In this document: positions 21,218 through 31,809 of the stretch, one piece after another
How the letters are laid out: each line of letters opens with the position of its first letter
How positions within the stretch are numbered: the first letter of the stretch is position 1
Assembly: GCA_907163375.1 (NCBI GenBank)
Contig: CAJQUW010003071.1
Location: 1-64,000, forward strand
Direction: 5' to 3'
Source of the DNA: Prostheceraeus crozeri
Taxonomy: Eukaryota; Platyhelminthes; Polycladida; Euryleptidae
Length of the DNA stretch: 64,000 bases
Notes under the pieces: model-generated
The model's input: only the letters and a program-made list of their open reading frames with translations
Databases searched by the model: none
What the model was told of the DNA's origin: nothing
Made by a program: the position numbers and the translations under genes

Positions 21218-21932
21218 TATATAAGCTGGGAACCGACAGAGACTTGACATTCATACGAGAGATTGTCAACGGTAAGTCGTCTCTCTGAGCTCCGATGATA
21301 GCTTCGGACATTCCAAATTCCGGGTTTCTGTAAGAAACCGACTTAGAAAATTTCATTGCTGATATCAGCTAAGGCGTCAGACTTAGAGGTTAGCCAGGAG
21401 ATGGCCTTCGTCTCCAGGCCATAAAACACTCCAAAACTTTAAAGGCTTGTAACTTTGCTTCTACAAGTCCGTTTGACTTGATTCAAAAAAGGTTCGGTCG
21501 CTATTGACCTGCCCTAAGTGATAGATTACTTATAAAATTTCATAAGTAGTGTTAAAAAGTTGAAAAATTTAAATTCACTAGTTTTGGAGGTTTTCTGGGG
21601 TTTTCGACCCTGCTGAATTCAACTAAGACATTTATAAAGTTGTGGGAGGCGAGCCTCGGCTTGGAATTTGCAACCTTTGTAAACAATCCACTGGTTTTCA
21701 TGTCAAAATCGGGGTCCGGATACCAACACAGTGATATGACGCACGCTCTGTCCGCGGGAGGTTGGATTTGTGGGCCGAGGCCTTGGAGTTGGGATAAGAT
21801 CCCCTCTGAGTAATGCCTGTAACGGATTCAAAGGTTCGACACTTTCCACCAATCTCACAATTTAGCTGTATGATTATAAGGATGACTGCCAATGTCGCCT
21901 GTTAGTAATTCTATTTCATCCTTCCTTTGCAG
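21218..21932 (+). promoter_or_regulatory. TATA box and 5' leader intron of the coiled-coil gene (copy B)
   Basis: TATATAAG (21218-21225) follows a TTACGTCATCAGCTGATC segment with a CRE-like TTACGTCA. The leader ends at a GTAAGT donor (21272). The acceptor TTCCTTTGCAG ends at 21932, 16 bases before the ATG at 21949. The predicted intron is 661 bp and has no coding signal. Arm C has the identical arrangement. Confidence 0.65.
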
Positions 21933-21948
21933 ATACATAAGGTACAAA

Positions 21949-22980
21949 ATGGGAGGCAACTCAAAATTTTTATTTAAAAAGTGCTCTTGCGGAGAAATAA
22001 AGAGAGGTGGCGAATTCAAACGCCACATTAACAAGTATAAGAATACTCCTCACTTTCACGAGGAAAGAGCCGTTATTTCCGGCTGTACACATTGCCTGAA
22101 ATTTTTAAAAGGCAAGGAGCATGAGGCATTTTACATCGCCCACGCCGAATGTCCGGTCAAAAAGGCTAACAATTATACAACATCAGACATCGGCAAAGTG
22201 ACCGCGCCCTTCTTCAACGAAGAAACAGTCGATCTAGACGCAGCACTACAAGAGGCTATTGCAACAATTTTGGAACCTGTTGCTTCGGTCACTACCTCAT
22301 CGACAGCAGAAGAGAAGGCCCCACTAAGCGATTTGGACAGCTCAGATGACTCCGATTCTGAGGAGGTCGTCATCACTAAAAACGCGGAAGAGATAGGAAA
22401 ACCGACAAATCAGTCTTCCCCGAAAAAGAAAGTGATCGCACCTTCCCCAGTAAAGAAGGGGATTAAGCAGCAGATGAACAGCTGGAATAAGGATGAGCAG
22501 ATCGCAAAAGTGAGCCAGGAATATGCACTCACGAAATTAAAAGATGAGCTCACTCGTTACAAAAACGAATGTTTGGCCCTTAGGGATGACAATTTCCACC
22601 TGAAGGGTCAGGTAGCCGAGATTCGGGCCCTCAAGACCCAAGTAATTAACTTAGAACCTTTCCGCGAAAGGGCGCTTGCCAGCGAAAAACGAGTTGAAGA
22701 GCAGGCGACGTACATAAAATCACTAAAAGCTCAGGAAGAGGTGTCAAATTTAAAAATCGAGCAACTAAAGACTAGCCTGACTGAGAGTCAGAAGAAAGAA
22801 GAGAGACGAACAACGCTCCACATTCCCATCATCAAGAGCAGAATCGTCGACAGCGTCATCCTTGAGAGTGAGGACTTGGATACCACATTCGAGTGCTACG
22901 ATGGGGCGATGGCGGAGATGCGCTGCCTTCATCTCTCAATAAAACATGATGGTGACATCAAAGAATTACGCCACCGTTAG
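21949..22980 (+). CDS. Zinc-motif plus coiled-coil protein, 343 aa (copy B, intact)
   Basis: The start is ATG 21949 (MGGNSKFLFKKCSCGE), just after the predicted 3' splice site. The frame is open 19 codons upstream, but that stretch lies within the intron. The N-terminal Cys/His set (CSCG, H-I-N, C-T-H-C, H-A-E-C) suggests zinc binding. Next come a Ser/Asp run (LDSSDDSDSEEVVI), a Lys/Pro-rich linker (SPKKKVIAPSPVKK) that could be a nuclear signal, and a coiled coil over roughly 185-290. The C-terminal block begins TTLHIPIIKSRIVDSVIL, matching HIPIRDNHLAGEVL of copy A. This anchors homology although the coil has diverged. Function unknown. Confidence 0.75.
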   Translation: MGGNSKFLFKKCSCGEIKRGGEFKRHINKYKNTPHFHEERAVISGCTHCLKFLKGKEHEAFYIAHAECPVKKANNYTTSDIGKVTAPFFNEETVDLDAALQEAIATILEPVASVTTSSTAEEKAPLSDLDSSDDSDSEEVVITKNAEEIGKPTNQSSPKKKVIAPSPVKKGIKQQMNSWNKDEQIAKVSQEYALTKLKDELTRYKNECLALRDDNFHLKGQVAEIRALKTQVINLEPFRERALASEKRVEEQATYIKSLKAQEEVSNLKIEQLKTSLTESQKKEERRTTLHIPIIKSRIVDSVILESEDLDTTFECYDGAMAEMRCLHLSIKHDGDIKELRHR

Positions 22981-23114
22981 CGGAAACTGCCGGCCAAATA
23001 CTTGCCTCAGCCACCACCATCGAAGGTTCAACGAACCGGTTGAATTGATTTATGGTAAGTTAATATCATCTCTATCACTTGAATATAATTTCATCTATTT
23101 TTCTTTCTATTTTC

Positions 23115-23757
23115 AGATACGACGAGAACGAACCATCGGCTCTCATAAGGGCCACCATGGGGCAAGACATGATAGAACGTCCACGCGGTTTGCCCTGGGC
23201 AGTCTTTAGACTGGCGAATACTATCATTAAGTTGAATCTGCTATCAGTCAACTTGAACGTTGCGTCGCCTTAGAGGGGTATATAAACCACTACCTCTCAT
23301 TTCATTTCATTTCAATCATGGAGACGCTAAACGCTGCAGTCAACTCTCCTCGCGGACCGCAGTTAAGACCGCGAAATTTATTTAATGAATTTGCTAGAAT
23401 AGAGGAGCAAGTCAGAGTTCACAACAATCTTGCTCAGATTGGCAATGCGATGACACCAAGTGTTGCCAATCCAATGGAATGGCGCTACATTCCACCCTCC
23501 ACTCACATACCAACTAGCATTGAAGTCGACACTGCTGAGGTTGAACGGTTTCGACTCTCTCTCAGCAGAATCGGTATGGAGTAAGATTGCTGATGACGAC
23601 TCCCGAGAACGAACCACCGGCTCTCTTAAGGGCCACCATGGGGCAAGACATGATAGAACCTCCACGCGGTTTGCCCTGGGCAGTCTTCGGACTGGCGAAT
23701 ACTATCATTAAGTTGAATCTGCTATCAGTCAACTTGAACGTTGCAAATGAAGTTCGG
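23115..23757. repeat. Direct duplication of ~150 bp flanking the 88 aa gene (copy B)
   Basis: Two near-identical segments, about 23115-23268 and 23603-23752, share GGGCCACCATGGGGCAAGAC and CTGGCGAATACTATCATTAA. Antisense, each is the 3' part of the spliced small gene. The inner copy belongs to the gene; the outer copy is a detached fragment. Copy A has only one; arm C has both. Confidence 0.9.
23318..23584 (+). CDS. 88 aa protein of unknown function (copy B)
   Basis: A clear TATA box (TATATAAA, 23279-23286) and a short (CATTT)n leader directly precede ATG 23318, which argues for a real small gene. The protein has an Arg/Pro N-terminus (RGPQLRPRNLFNEFARIEEQ), a predicted helix and a hydrophobic C-terminal half (VERFRLSLSRIGME). 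No family is recognised. It lies between the two 150-bp duplicates and overlaps the 3' end of the opposite-strand spliced gene by about 20 bases. It is absent from copy A, so it is lineage-specific. Confidence 0.55.
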   Translation: METLNAAVNSPRGPQLRPRNLFNEFARIEEQVRVHNNLAQIGNAMTPSVANPMEWRYIPPSTHIPTSIEVDTAEVERFRLSLSRIGME

Positions 23758-24188
23758 TGTAATACTTCCTTTCGACGGGCGTTCCTGTAAAGGGCGGCGG
23801 TGAAACCCGTAGCTATGTATACCGCAAGGGACATTCGGCAATGTTCAATCTTGTTAAACCTCTCTGCGTCATGTTTGCAAGTGATTGCCTCTGTCTCAAC
23901 GTAGTATGCATTCGCGCCAGGGCGACATTTAGCCAACTGTCGAAGGTTGCCTAAAACTTTCCATTGCATACGTTATGAGAACCATGAGTTCTACCTGTCT
24001 CTATCAATGAGACGAATTGATGAATGGAATGAAATGGGAGGACACTCACGCGCCACACGCAACATAACACACTTCTCTCTTCCGTAGTCTAACAAGCTCT
24101 TTACACATGGATCGCAGTCGATTGCTATCCCTGTATCAGAAGTGTAAGCTATCTTAATTTTATTTGACACTATTTCATCTATCATCAT
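23562..24188 (-). CDS. Spliced small protein of unknown function (copy B)
   Basis: Same model as in copy A: exon 1 from ATG 24188 to 24050, GTGAGT donor at 24049, acceptor TTTTAG ending at 23951 (99-bp intron), exon 2 from 23950. The frame is open to the stop at 23562, a slightly longer C-terminus than copy A (GSFSGVVISNLTPYRFC). The key segment LAKCRPGANAYYVETEAITC is identical to copy A. No frame break is seen in this arm. Confidence 0.68.
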
Positions 24189-24335
24189 CGCCCATATGAA
24201 ATGTTATAAGATTTACAAGTTAGACTAAGCGTGCTACTATTTCCAAATGAAAAAGTATACATGGTTAAATCATCCACTGAAGCCCCATTCAAGTAAGTCA
24301 GTATGAAAGCAAAGATAATATGAAATAAAAATTTA

Positions 24336-24788
24336 TTATGGCATGTATTTCAAAAGGTCTTCATCGTCAATATCGTCCCAGAGTCTGGCTTCACATAGAT
24401 AACAAAAACAGTTCACTTGCTTTAATCGTTCTTCCGCTGCAAGCCTCACTTTGTCGATATCCTTCCACTCCGCCATAGTTCGTGGCTGGGAGTTAGGGGT
24501 GTACCACTCCCATAATTGGTGGAGGAATTTGGTGCTGGTGATCTCCATCACATCGTCAGTATCGTACTGGAGATACTTCCACCTCACGCCTGTTAAGTCG
24601 GGACACTCCTTCTCACATACACTCTCCTCTTCGTCATCCGCTGCTAATGACAACTTTCTGATATTGTCCAGCCGGTACACCTTCTCTACCTTTCCCTTCG
24701 TTGGAGCGTTTGGTGCAACGAGCGCCTTTGGTGTTGAGCATGGAGAAGAGAATTTTGTTTTGGTGTTGTCGGAGGGCTTGTCATGTTG
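24336..24788 (-). pseudogene. Acidic small protein, N-terminal frameshift (copy B)
   Basis: Same gene as 8247-8642. The ATG at 24788 is conserved, but one base is missing near 24757 (TTTTGTTTTGG here, TTTTGTGTTTGG in A and C), which shifts the frame after about 10 codons. The rest (from MYRLDNIRKLS at 24680) is open to the TAA overlapping AATAAA. Relative to copy A it retains the extra KVYRLDNIRKLSL segment. A downstream start at 24680 could still give a 114 aa product. Confidence 0.7.
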
Positions 24789-25058
24789 ACTGTGAATAAT
24801 AACTTTGAAATGTTTTCTAATTCTTAAGTATCAACAAGCAACCAATCAGAATGAACAGCCAATGAATGATGAATATGAAAGTATATATGTAAAGTGACAT
24901 TCGCGTCATTTCGCTCTGTCTTTGAGACGTATAAGTGAAGTGTTCTCTGGCGAATTCTATATTTGAGGCGTACAAGTGAACTGCTCTCTCGTGAATTCCA
25001 AATTTGAGTGAAGTCTCTATCTTGTTGAAGTATCAACCTTAAACATAATTTCGTTCAA
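24789..25058. promoter_or_regulatory. Divergent promoter, acidic protein / PolB (copy B)
   Basis: This is the mirror image of the copy A region. It has CCAAT-type elements (minus strand, 24835-24865), a TATATAT box near 24880 and two copies of a TTCACTTRTACGYCTCAAA motif on the minus strand (about 24920-24990), each preceded by a GAATTC and AGAG segment. Confidence 0.6.
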
Positions 25059-28000
25059 ATGGTAAGTTGAAAATTTCTTCACTCATCTCCCTCAAACGTG
25101 TGGCTAATAGCATCTTCCTCAATTTCAGGCATCAACTTCATCACCAACGCCCTCCCTTCTCGAGGAAAGTTTAGAGTTGTTGAGTCAAGGTAGGTTGTAA
25201 CAATACACTGAGACTTGAACAGAGATGATAGAATGATTTCTCTTTCAGGTGATACCAGTTCCATCTCGAGCGAGTCCATGTCAACATTGTCGAGGGAATG
25301 CAACGATCGGGAATGTGCTGACTGTGGGCACATCTTCACGAGGAAGCGTGATCTCGTCCGACACATCAAGCGAGGTGTTTGTAGAACTAAGTCAGCATCA
25401 ATCTCCGAAGGTGGGGATGATTCTGTTAACGATGTCTCCTTTTCTTGCGATTTATGCATTCAGTCTTTTGAGTCACATTTTGAACTATCTTCACATAGAC
25501 TTCGACATACACACAGTGACGATAGTTACTCTATCCGACTCTCTGAAGTGTCGATAAATAATTTAGTGAGGAACTACCAGATGGAATCCTCAGAAACCAT
25601 TACTGACTTTGAAGAATGGTTTCATCAAAATTCATCTTTGATTGGTGCGCTCTTCAACAATTTAGTCAATTTTAGAATGAAGGCGCTCATCTATCTCAAA
25701 ATAAGATATGTAAAAATCGACCACCATACTGGTCAAATAGTAGAGAGGTTGGAGTTTCACATACCCTCCTCTCCTGCAACCGAAGTTGTAGACTGCGAGT
25801 CTTGAATAAATTTTCATATCCAAGGGTTAAAATTAAACATAGATAAATTTAACGAGCGTGATAATGGACCCGTTTTTGATGGTATTGAGACCGCCATGAT
25901 TAAAATCACTCTATTAGAGAACTACTCTGGAACAGGCTCCTTTAAACTTCCGAAAAATTTAAGAAATAAAGCAGCAGTCATTTCTGTAGATTGCGAATCC
26001 CAATGTTTTAAGTATGCCGTCCTCTCCGTTCTCCACTATAATGATGTACAGTATAGCCGATACCGTAAGAGTAAGTATCAACAGTGGGAGAATGAATTAA
26101 AGTTTGATGACTGCAATAGTGAAGATATGAAAATTAAAGATATAGAAAAATTTGAAAAATTGAACAACATTAAAATAGTTCTCCATGTTTGGGAAAAGGG
26201 ATTGAAGGGTGTCCGCTACAACTCGCGTTCGAGTTGTTATGACCACGTTGTCAACCTTTTATTAGTAAGACAGGATGATAGTGAGGAATGGCACTACTGC
26301 GGTATTCCCAAAATTTCTCGCTTATACCACCACCTAAGAAATTCTAGCTCATCAGAGATTTATTACTGTGACAGATGCATTCAGAACTTTAGGAGTAAAA
26401 ACAAATTTGAAACTCATTACGAATGGTGTAAGCGAGGTAAACTACAAATGGAGCGCATGCCCAAAGATAAGGAGTTTTCATATAGAGAGAATGGCGATGA
26501 ACTAAGTCCTCTTCGTGTCATCTATGCCGACATCGAATGCTATATCGATGATAACACCCATCGAGCAGCAGCCATTTCCTGCTATGAAGTATGGCATGAC
26601 CATTTCCAAAATAGAAAAAATAAAATGCACGTCTGGCAAGGTGAGGATTGTATTTACCAATTCCTACAATTCCTCGAACAGGCTGTAAAATTTCAACAAA
26701 AGTATGATGGTGAACTCTATCGCAGATCATTGCATATGACAGCAGATGATCAAGCAAAATTTGATAGTTGCAACGTTTGCCTCAAATGTAGGAAAACATT
26801 TGATGATGATAAGATTAAGAAAGTGCGCGACCATGATCACATCACTGGTAAATTTAGAAACGCACTATGTTCAAAATGCAATTTTTCACTTAGGATGAAA
26901 CGGCGTACATTACCCGTCATTTTCCATAATTTCAAGGGCTACGACAGCCATATGATAATAAAAGGAGGTTTAGGTCAAATGAAAGAGTGGAAGCTTGATG
27001 TAATAGCACAAACGAGAGAGAAGTTTATGGCCATGACAGCAAAAGTTCCTGTTGATAAAACTAAAGAAAATAAGACGGTCTATTTTGATATAAAATTTTT
27101 AGATTCCTACCAATTTATGACTGCATCACTGGCCTCTCTCGTACAAAATCTAAAGTCTCTTCCACTAACACAAAATCTGAAGAAACAATATCCAAATCTA
27201 ACCGATGAAGTCATCACACGGAAAGGAGTCTTTCCATATGCATATTTTGATACGATTAGTAAACTCGGCGAGACTTCTCTTCCGCCCATAGATAAATTTA
27301 AAAATGATTTGAGCGGCGCAGAATGTAAGACCGAAGATTATGATCATGCACAAGATGCATGGATAAAATTTGACTGCCATACATTTGGCGAATATATGAT
27401 TGCCTACCTTAAGTTAGATGTATTTTTGCTGGCTGATGTATTTCAGGAGTTTCGACGAGTGGCATTAGAAGAAGATAAGTTAGATCCCGTCCACTTTGTC
27501 AGTCTGCCAGCCATGTCATTTAAGTCTGCTTTTAAAATGACTGGTGAGACCATTCATCTCTTACAAGATCCAGAGATGTATAATTTATTTGAGCGAGGAA
27601 TTCGCGGTGGTCTCACATTTGTAAATAAACAAAGGTTAAAATCAAAATTAGTAGGCGATGATCAGACTCATCTTAAGTATTATGACCAAAATAATTTATA
27701 TGGTAGTTCATTATCCAAACCACTCCCTCACTCTGAGTTTAACTGGTTAGATGATAGTGAAATTCAGCATCTCTCCAACCCTTCTAACATACTAGCAATT
27801 CCAGATGAAGGTGATTGGGGATATTATTTTGAGATAGATCTAATCTATCCAAATAATATTAAACATAAAACCGTAGATTTTCCACTCGCACTCGAATCAG
27901 GTGAAGTGACCAAAGATATGTTTTCCGACTTTATGAAACAATTTCATAAAGATTTAGAATCATGTGGTCAACCCGACTATAAGCCTTGCCGCAAACTTTT

Positions 28001-29033
28001 ACTCACCCAGTACGATAAGGAAAACTATCTAGTTCACTTTAGCATCTTAAAATTTTATTTAGAAATGGGCATGATTTTAAAAAGAGTTCACCGCATTATT
28101 AAATTTAGACAGAAAGCCTTCCTCAAACCATATATTGATAGCAACAGCCACAAACGTGCACTAGCCCAAAATAATTTTGAAAAAGATTTTTATAAGTACA
28201 AGAATAATAGTCTATTTGGTAAGACGATGGAGGATGTTAGAAAACGTGTAAACTGTAAACTAGTCAATGATGTTACAAAATTTAAGAAATTGGTATCATC
28301 ACCTCTATTCATCGATAGAGACATTATCGATGAGGACCTTGTAGGTGTTAAAATGATAAAATCTGAAGTTGAGTTGTGCAAGCCCATCTATATTGACCAA
28401 GCTGTACTAGATTACTCTAAGCTTGAAATGTACCAACTCTTTTATAAAATACTAAAACCATGTCCTCTCGTAAAAGAGGTTCGTTTGTTGGGTGGTGATA
28501 CAGATAGTTTCTTCTTAGGTATTACCACTCAAAAAGATTTAAATTTCAATGAAGTAGGAAAATCTTTAGAAAGATATTTTGATACATCAAATTATCCTAC
28601 TGATCACCCACTCTACTCCATCAAAAATAAGGCAAAACTTGGCTGCTTTAAGGATGAGACAGCAGGGAAGGAAATAGATGAAATGATTCTCCTCCGCCCA
28701 AAAATGTACAGTATGAAATTAAGGGATAGCGACGATAGTATTAAGCGTGCTAAAGGCATATCAAGGTCATTGGTCTCTAACATGAAACATAAAAATTTCA
28801 GGAAAGCCTATAGAAATAAAAATATAACGTTTGTCAATATGACAATCTTAAAATCTAAGTCGCATGAGATCAAAACTCATACTTTTAGGAAACGGGCGCT
28901 TTCAGCATGGGAGGATAAGAGGTGCTGGTTAGAACATAACATATCTCTTCCACATGGACATCCTGACACAAACATACCACCACCCAAAAGAATTAAACTC
29001 ACACTACCACATTCAGGAGACGTCTTAGCATAA
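25059..29033 (+). pseudogene. polB: Family B DNA polymerase, one TGA nonsense, spliced 5' end (copy B)
   Basis: Predicted exons are ATG 25059-25061, exon 2 at 25129-25189 and exon 3 at 25249-29033. Introns are 67 bp (GTAAGT...TTTCAG) and 59 bp (GTAGGT...TTTCAG), and the phases agree. Without splicing the ORF would begin at 25215 in the second intron. The domain order equals copy A: zinc fingers, CFKYAVLSVLHYND module, third finger, Exo I YADIECYID, Cys4/His insert, Exo II, Exo III YLKLDVFLLAD, motif A YYDQNNLYG, motif B NNSLFGKTMEDVRKR, motif C GGDTDSF. The only break is TGA at 25803-25805 where copy A has TGG (Trp). The following 1,076 codons are uninterrupted. Arm C shares this TGA. Confidence 0.93.
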
Positions 29034-29182
29034 TCATCCTTAACTTAGTATTTTCATGTTGATTTCTGTAGATAAACATTGCTGTTTTATGTATCGCTTT
29101 AGATCGTTTCTTCCTTGTGAATATATGCCTACAGTCAGCCCATTCCCCTATATCTGTGAAAAGACTTTTTCATACACATATT

Positions 29183-29196
29183 TTTATTTCAATAAA
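29183..29196. terminator. Overlapping convergent poly(A) signals (copy B)
   Basis: TTTATT (29183-29188) and AATAAA (29191-29196), in the same arrangement as copy A. AATAAA serves PolB (plus strand, stop 29033). The minus-strand signal serves the WEVG gene whose stop is at 29212. Confidence 0.7.
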
Positions 29197-29211
29197 CATA
29201 TCACAATGACT

Positions 29212-30173
29212 TCACTTTGTTTTCCGAAACACTAAAGTTACGAGGGATTTAGTATCTTTCACATGGATGCACTCTTGTAAACCATTGGTAATTTTGATAG
29301 CAATAGAGGGTATAGTTTGTTTGACGACGGGATGATAGAAAATAGATTCAAACATCTTCTCGACTATTCCATATGAAGCGTCTTTATCATGAATGAAATC
29401 ACGTAAAATGTATTCTTTTTTCTCACCAACAGAGATAGGTAGAATCAAATCACTTTGAATGTAAAGGTGCTGTTCATGTTTATCAAGTGTCATTGGTGTT
29501 TCTATACCAATCGTATGCGCAGCAGCAAACACTGTTTGTAGCATTGAAAAACCAAAGAGTTTTTTCAAATTTTTACTCAATTGACATTGAATTTCATCAC
29601 CCAGTTTCAGAACAACGCGTTGATTTTCAATTGAAAACGAAATGTGGTGTGTCTTTACATCATATCTACTTTTCATCACATGCTTCAACTTCTGTTGTAT
29701 ATAAGGATTTACTACATGAATGAAACTTTCAACTGTATGATATAGACGCGGCATTATATTGATAGCAACTTTAGATTCTTGATAAGACTGGTAAATTTTC
29801 TTGATGCGATCGCCATAGATGTCCACCCACTATTCATCATTAACTGAATCAGCTTTAGTGTGATATTCATGAGAAGCATACACCACACCGCTTCCAATAA
29901 TAGGTGTATAATGTCTTACAAAATGACGCAAGGTTGGAGAGAAATAAACTGTAAGTTTGTCATTATATTTCTGAATGACCAACTTATTTTTGTCCACCAT
30001 AATTTTCTCTCCATACTTCTTACCCACAGTCTCATTCCATCGTTTTACTAACTCAATAAGTGATAAAGGTTGAACACCACGCTTTTTCAAAATGATGCGT
30101 TCTTCGCATTCTACAACATCTTCATCAAATATTTTAAATTTATAATGAAATTTATTGATTCGATTTGAATAAA
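29212..30173 (-). pseudogene. WEVG-type protein, 5'-truncated at the palindrome centre, TAG nonsense (copy B)
   Basis: This corresponds to copy A 2856-3815. The 5' part is missing because the palindrome junction cuts the gene at the GTTTATTCAAATCG segment. A TAG (read on the minus strand, 29830-29832) replaces the first Trp of the NDEWW motif of copy A and is also present in arm C. The C-terminal LYIQSDLILPISVGEK and SLVTLVFRKTK strands are intact. Confidence 0.85.
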
Positions 30174-30669
30174 TTTCCCAAAAATTAACCATCAGACTAT
30201 CGAGTAGAATTAAATCGCCCACTACATTTAGAAGGTGAATGGGAGGTTGGCGTTTCTAGTATTTGCTATGATAGCAATATTCAGAATGTGAATGATGTGG
30301 AAGAAATGATATTGACTCCTCGCACCCATAATGGAATAACGATGAATAATGCATTCCAGTTCCCATACAATTTAACATCAGATGGAAAGTGGAACTATGA
30401 ATGGATTCAGACAAAATCAGATTATTATGGTCCATTTGGGAATGAGAAAATTATTAAGGCATTCAATAGTGGTAATACTTCCATCATGAAGAATAAGGAT
30501 CAGAAAGTTTATGAGTTTACTATCTATCATTGGAGTGGGAGACAGTTCCTTCGCCTTCATTCTTTTACTAAAGGTCTTACACTGAGGTTGGATAATGAAT
30601 TCTATCCGCATCTCGGTTTTGGCCATGGACTACATCTAACATCAATTGCTACTGCAAATGTTAGAAAAG
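30166..30669. other. Palindrome junction (8-base microhomology) and single-copy spacer
   Basis: TGAATAAA at 30166-30173 belongs both to the end of arm B (TTGAATAAAC context in the gene's reverse complement) and to the start of the spacer (ATGAATAAAT context in copy A 2350-2358). From 30174 the sequence restarts in the opposite orientation, about 500 bp further upstream in the same gene. The spacer therefore has no partner in arm B. Confidence 0.9.
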
Positions 30670-31631
30670 TTTATTCAAATCGAATCAATAAATTTCATCA
30701 TAAATTTAAAATATTTGATGAAGATGTTGTAGAATGTGAAGAACGCATCATTTTGAAAAAGCGTGGTGTTCAACCTTTATCACTTATTGAGTTAGTAAAA
30801 CGATGGAATGAGACTGTGGGTAAGAAGTATGGAGAGAAAATTATGGTGGACAAAAATAAGTTGGTCATTCAGAAATATAATGACAAACTTACAGTTTATT
30901 TCTCTCCAACCTTGCGTCATTTTGTAAGACATTATACACCTATTATTGGAAGCGGTGTGGTGTATGCTTCTCATGAATATCACACTAAAGCTGATTCAGT
31001 TAATGATGAATAGTGGGTGGACATCTATGGCGATCGCATCAAGAAAATTTACCAGTCTTATCAAGAATCTAAAGTTGCTATCAATATAATGCCGCGTCTA
31101 TATCATACAGTTGAAAGTTTCATTCATGTAGTAAATCCTTATATACAACAGAAGTTGAAGCATGTGATGAAAAGTAAATATGATGTAAAGACACACCACA
31201 TTTCGTTTTCAATTGAAAATCAACGCGTTGTTCTGAAACTGGGTGATGAAATTCAATGTCAATTGAGTAAAAATTTGAAAAAACTCTTTGGTTTTTCAAT
31301 GCTACAAACAGTGTTTGCTGCTGCGCATACGATTGGTATAGAAACACCAATGACACTTGATAAACATGAACAGCACCTTTACATTCAAAGTGATTTGATT
31401 CTACCTATCTCTGTTGGTGAGAAAAAAGAATACATTTTACGTGATTTCATTCATGATAAAGACGCTTCATATGGAATAGTCGAGAAGATGTTTGAATCTA
31501 TTTTCTATCATCCCGTCGTCAAACAAACTATACCCTCTATTGCTATCAAAATTACCAATGGTTTACAAGAGTGCATCCATGTGAAAGATACTAAATCCCT
31601 CGTAACTTTAGTGTTTCGGAAAACAAAGTGA
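30174..31631 (+). pseudogene. WEVG-type protein, 5'-truncated, two nonsense codons (spacer plus arm C)
   Basis: This corresponds to copy A 2356-3815. It starts mid-gene at KFPKN, then meets TAA (30186-30188) where copy A has AAA. Here the GAAGGTGAATGGGAGG context that copy A has lost is intact, so the WEVG strand reads through. A TAG at 31011-31013 replaces the first Trp of NDEWW, as in arm B. The C-terminal 204 codons (31017-31631) are open. Comparing the copies shows that A and B/C carry different inactivating changes. Confidence 0.87.
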
Positions 31632-31646
31632 AGTCATTGTGATATG

Positions 31647-31660
31647 TTTATTGAAATAAA
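31647..31660. terminator. Overlapping convergent poly(A) signals (copy C)
   Basis: TTTATT (31647-31652) and AATAAA (31655-31660), the same module as in copies A and B. Confidence 0.7.
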
Positions 31661-31809
31661 AATATGTGTATGAAAAAGTCTTTTCACAGATATAGGGGAA
31701 TGGGATGACTGTAGGCATATATTCACAAGGAAGAAACGATCTAAAGCGATACATAAAACAGCAATGTTTATCTACAGAAATCAACATGAAAATACTAAGT
31801 TAAGGATGA

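Larger units (their letters stand above)
20400..30173 (+). mobile_element. Virus-like PolB element, copy B (left arm)
   Basis: Order: G-run array, TATA/intron leader, coiled-coil protein, 88 aa protein, spliced small protein (minus), acidic protein (minus), divergent promoter, PolB, convergent poly(A), WEVG protein (minus, cut at the palindrome centre). PolB has one TGA only. The distal genes seen in copy A (first WEVG paralog, PC4-like proteins) are missing because the arm ends inside the second WEVG gene. Confidence 0.9.

Noticed and set aside
22946-23273. GTAAGT near 23055 and TTTTCAG near 23117 suggest an intron joining the coiled-coil gene to the ENEPSALIRATMGQD frame.
   Set aside because: None of the possible phases gives a long joined frame: the coiled-coil ORF already ended with TAG at 22980 and the other joins hit stops quickly. 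The 'frame' is antisense to the spliced small gene's 3' end.
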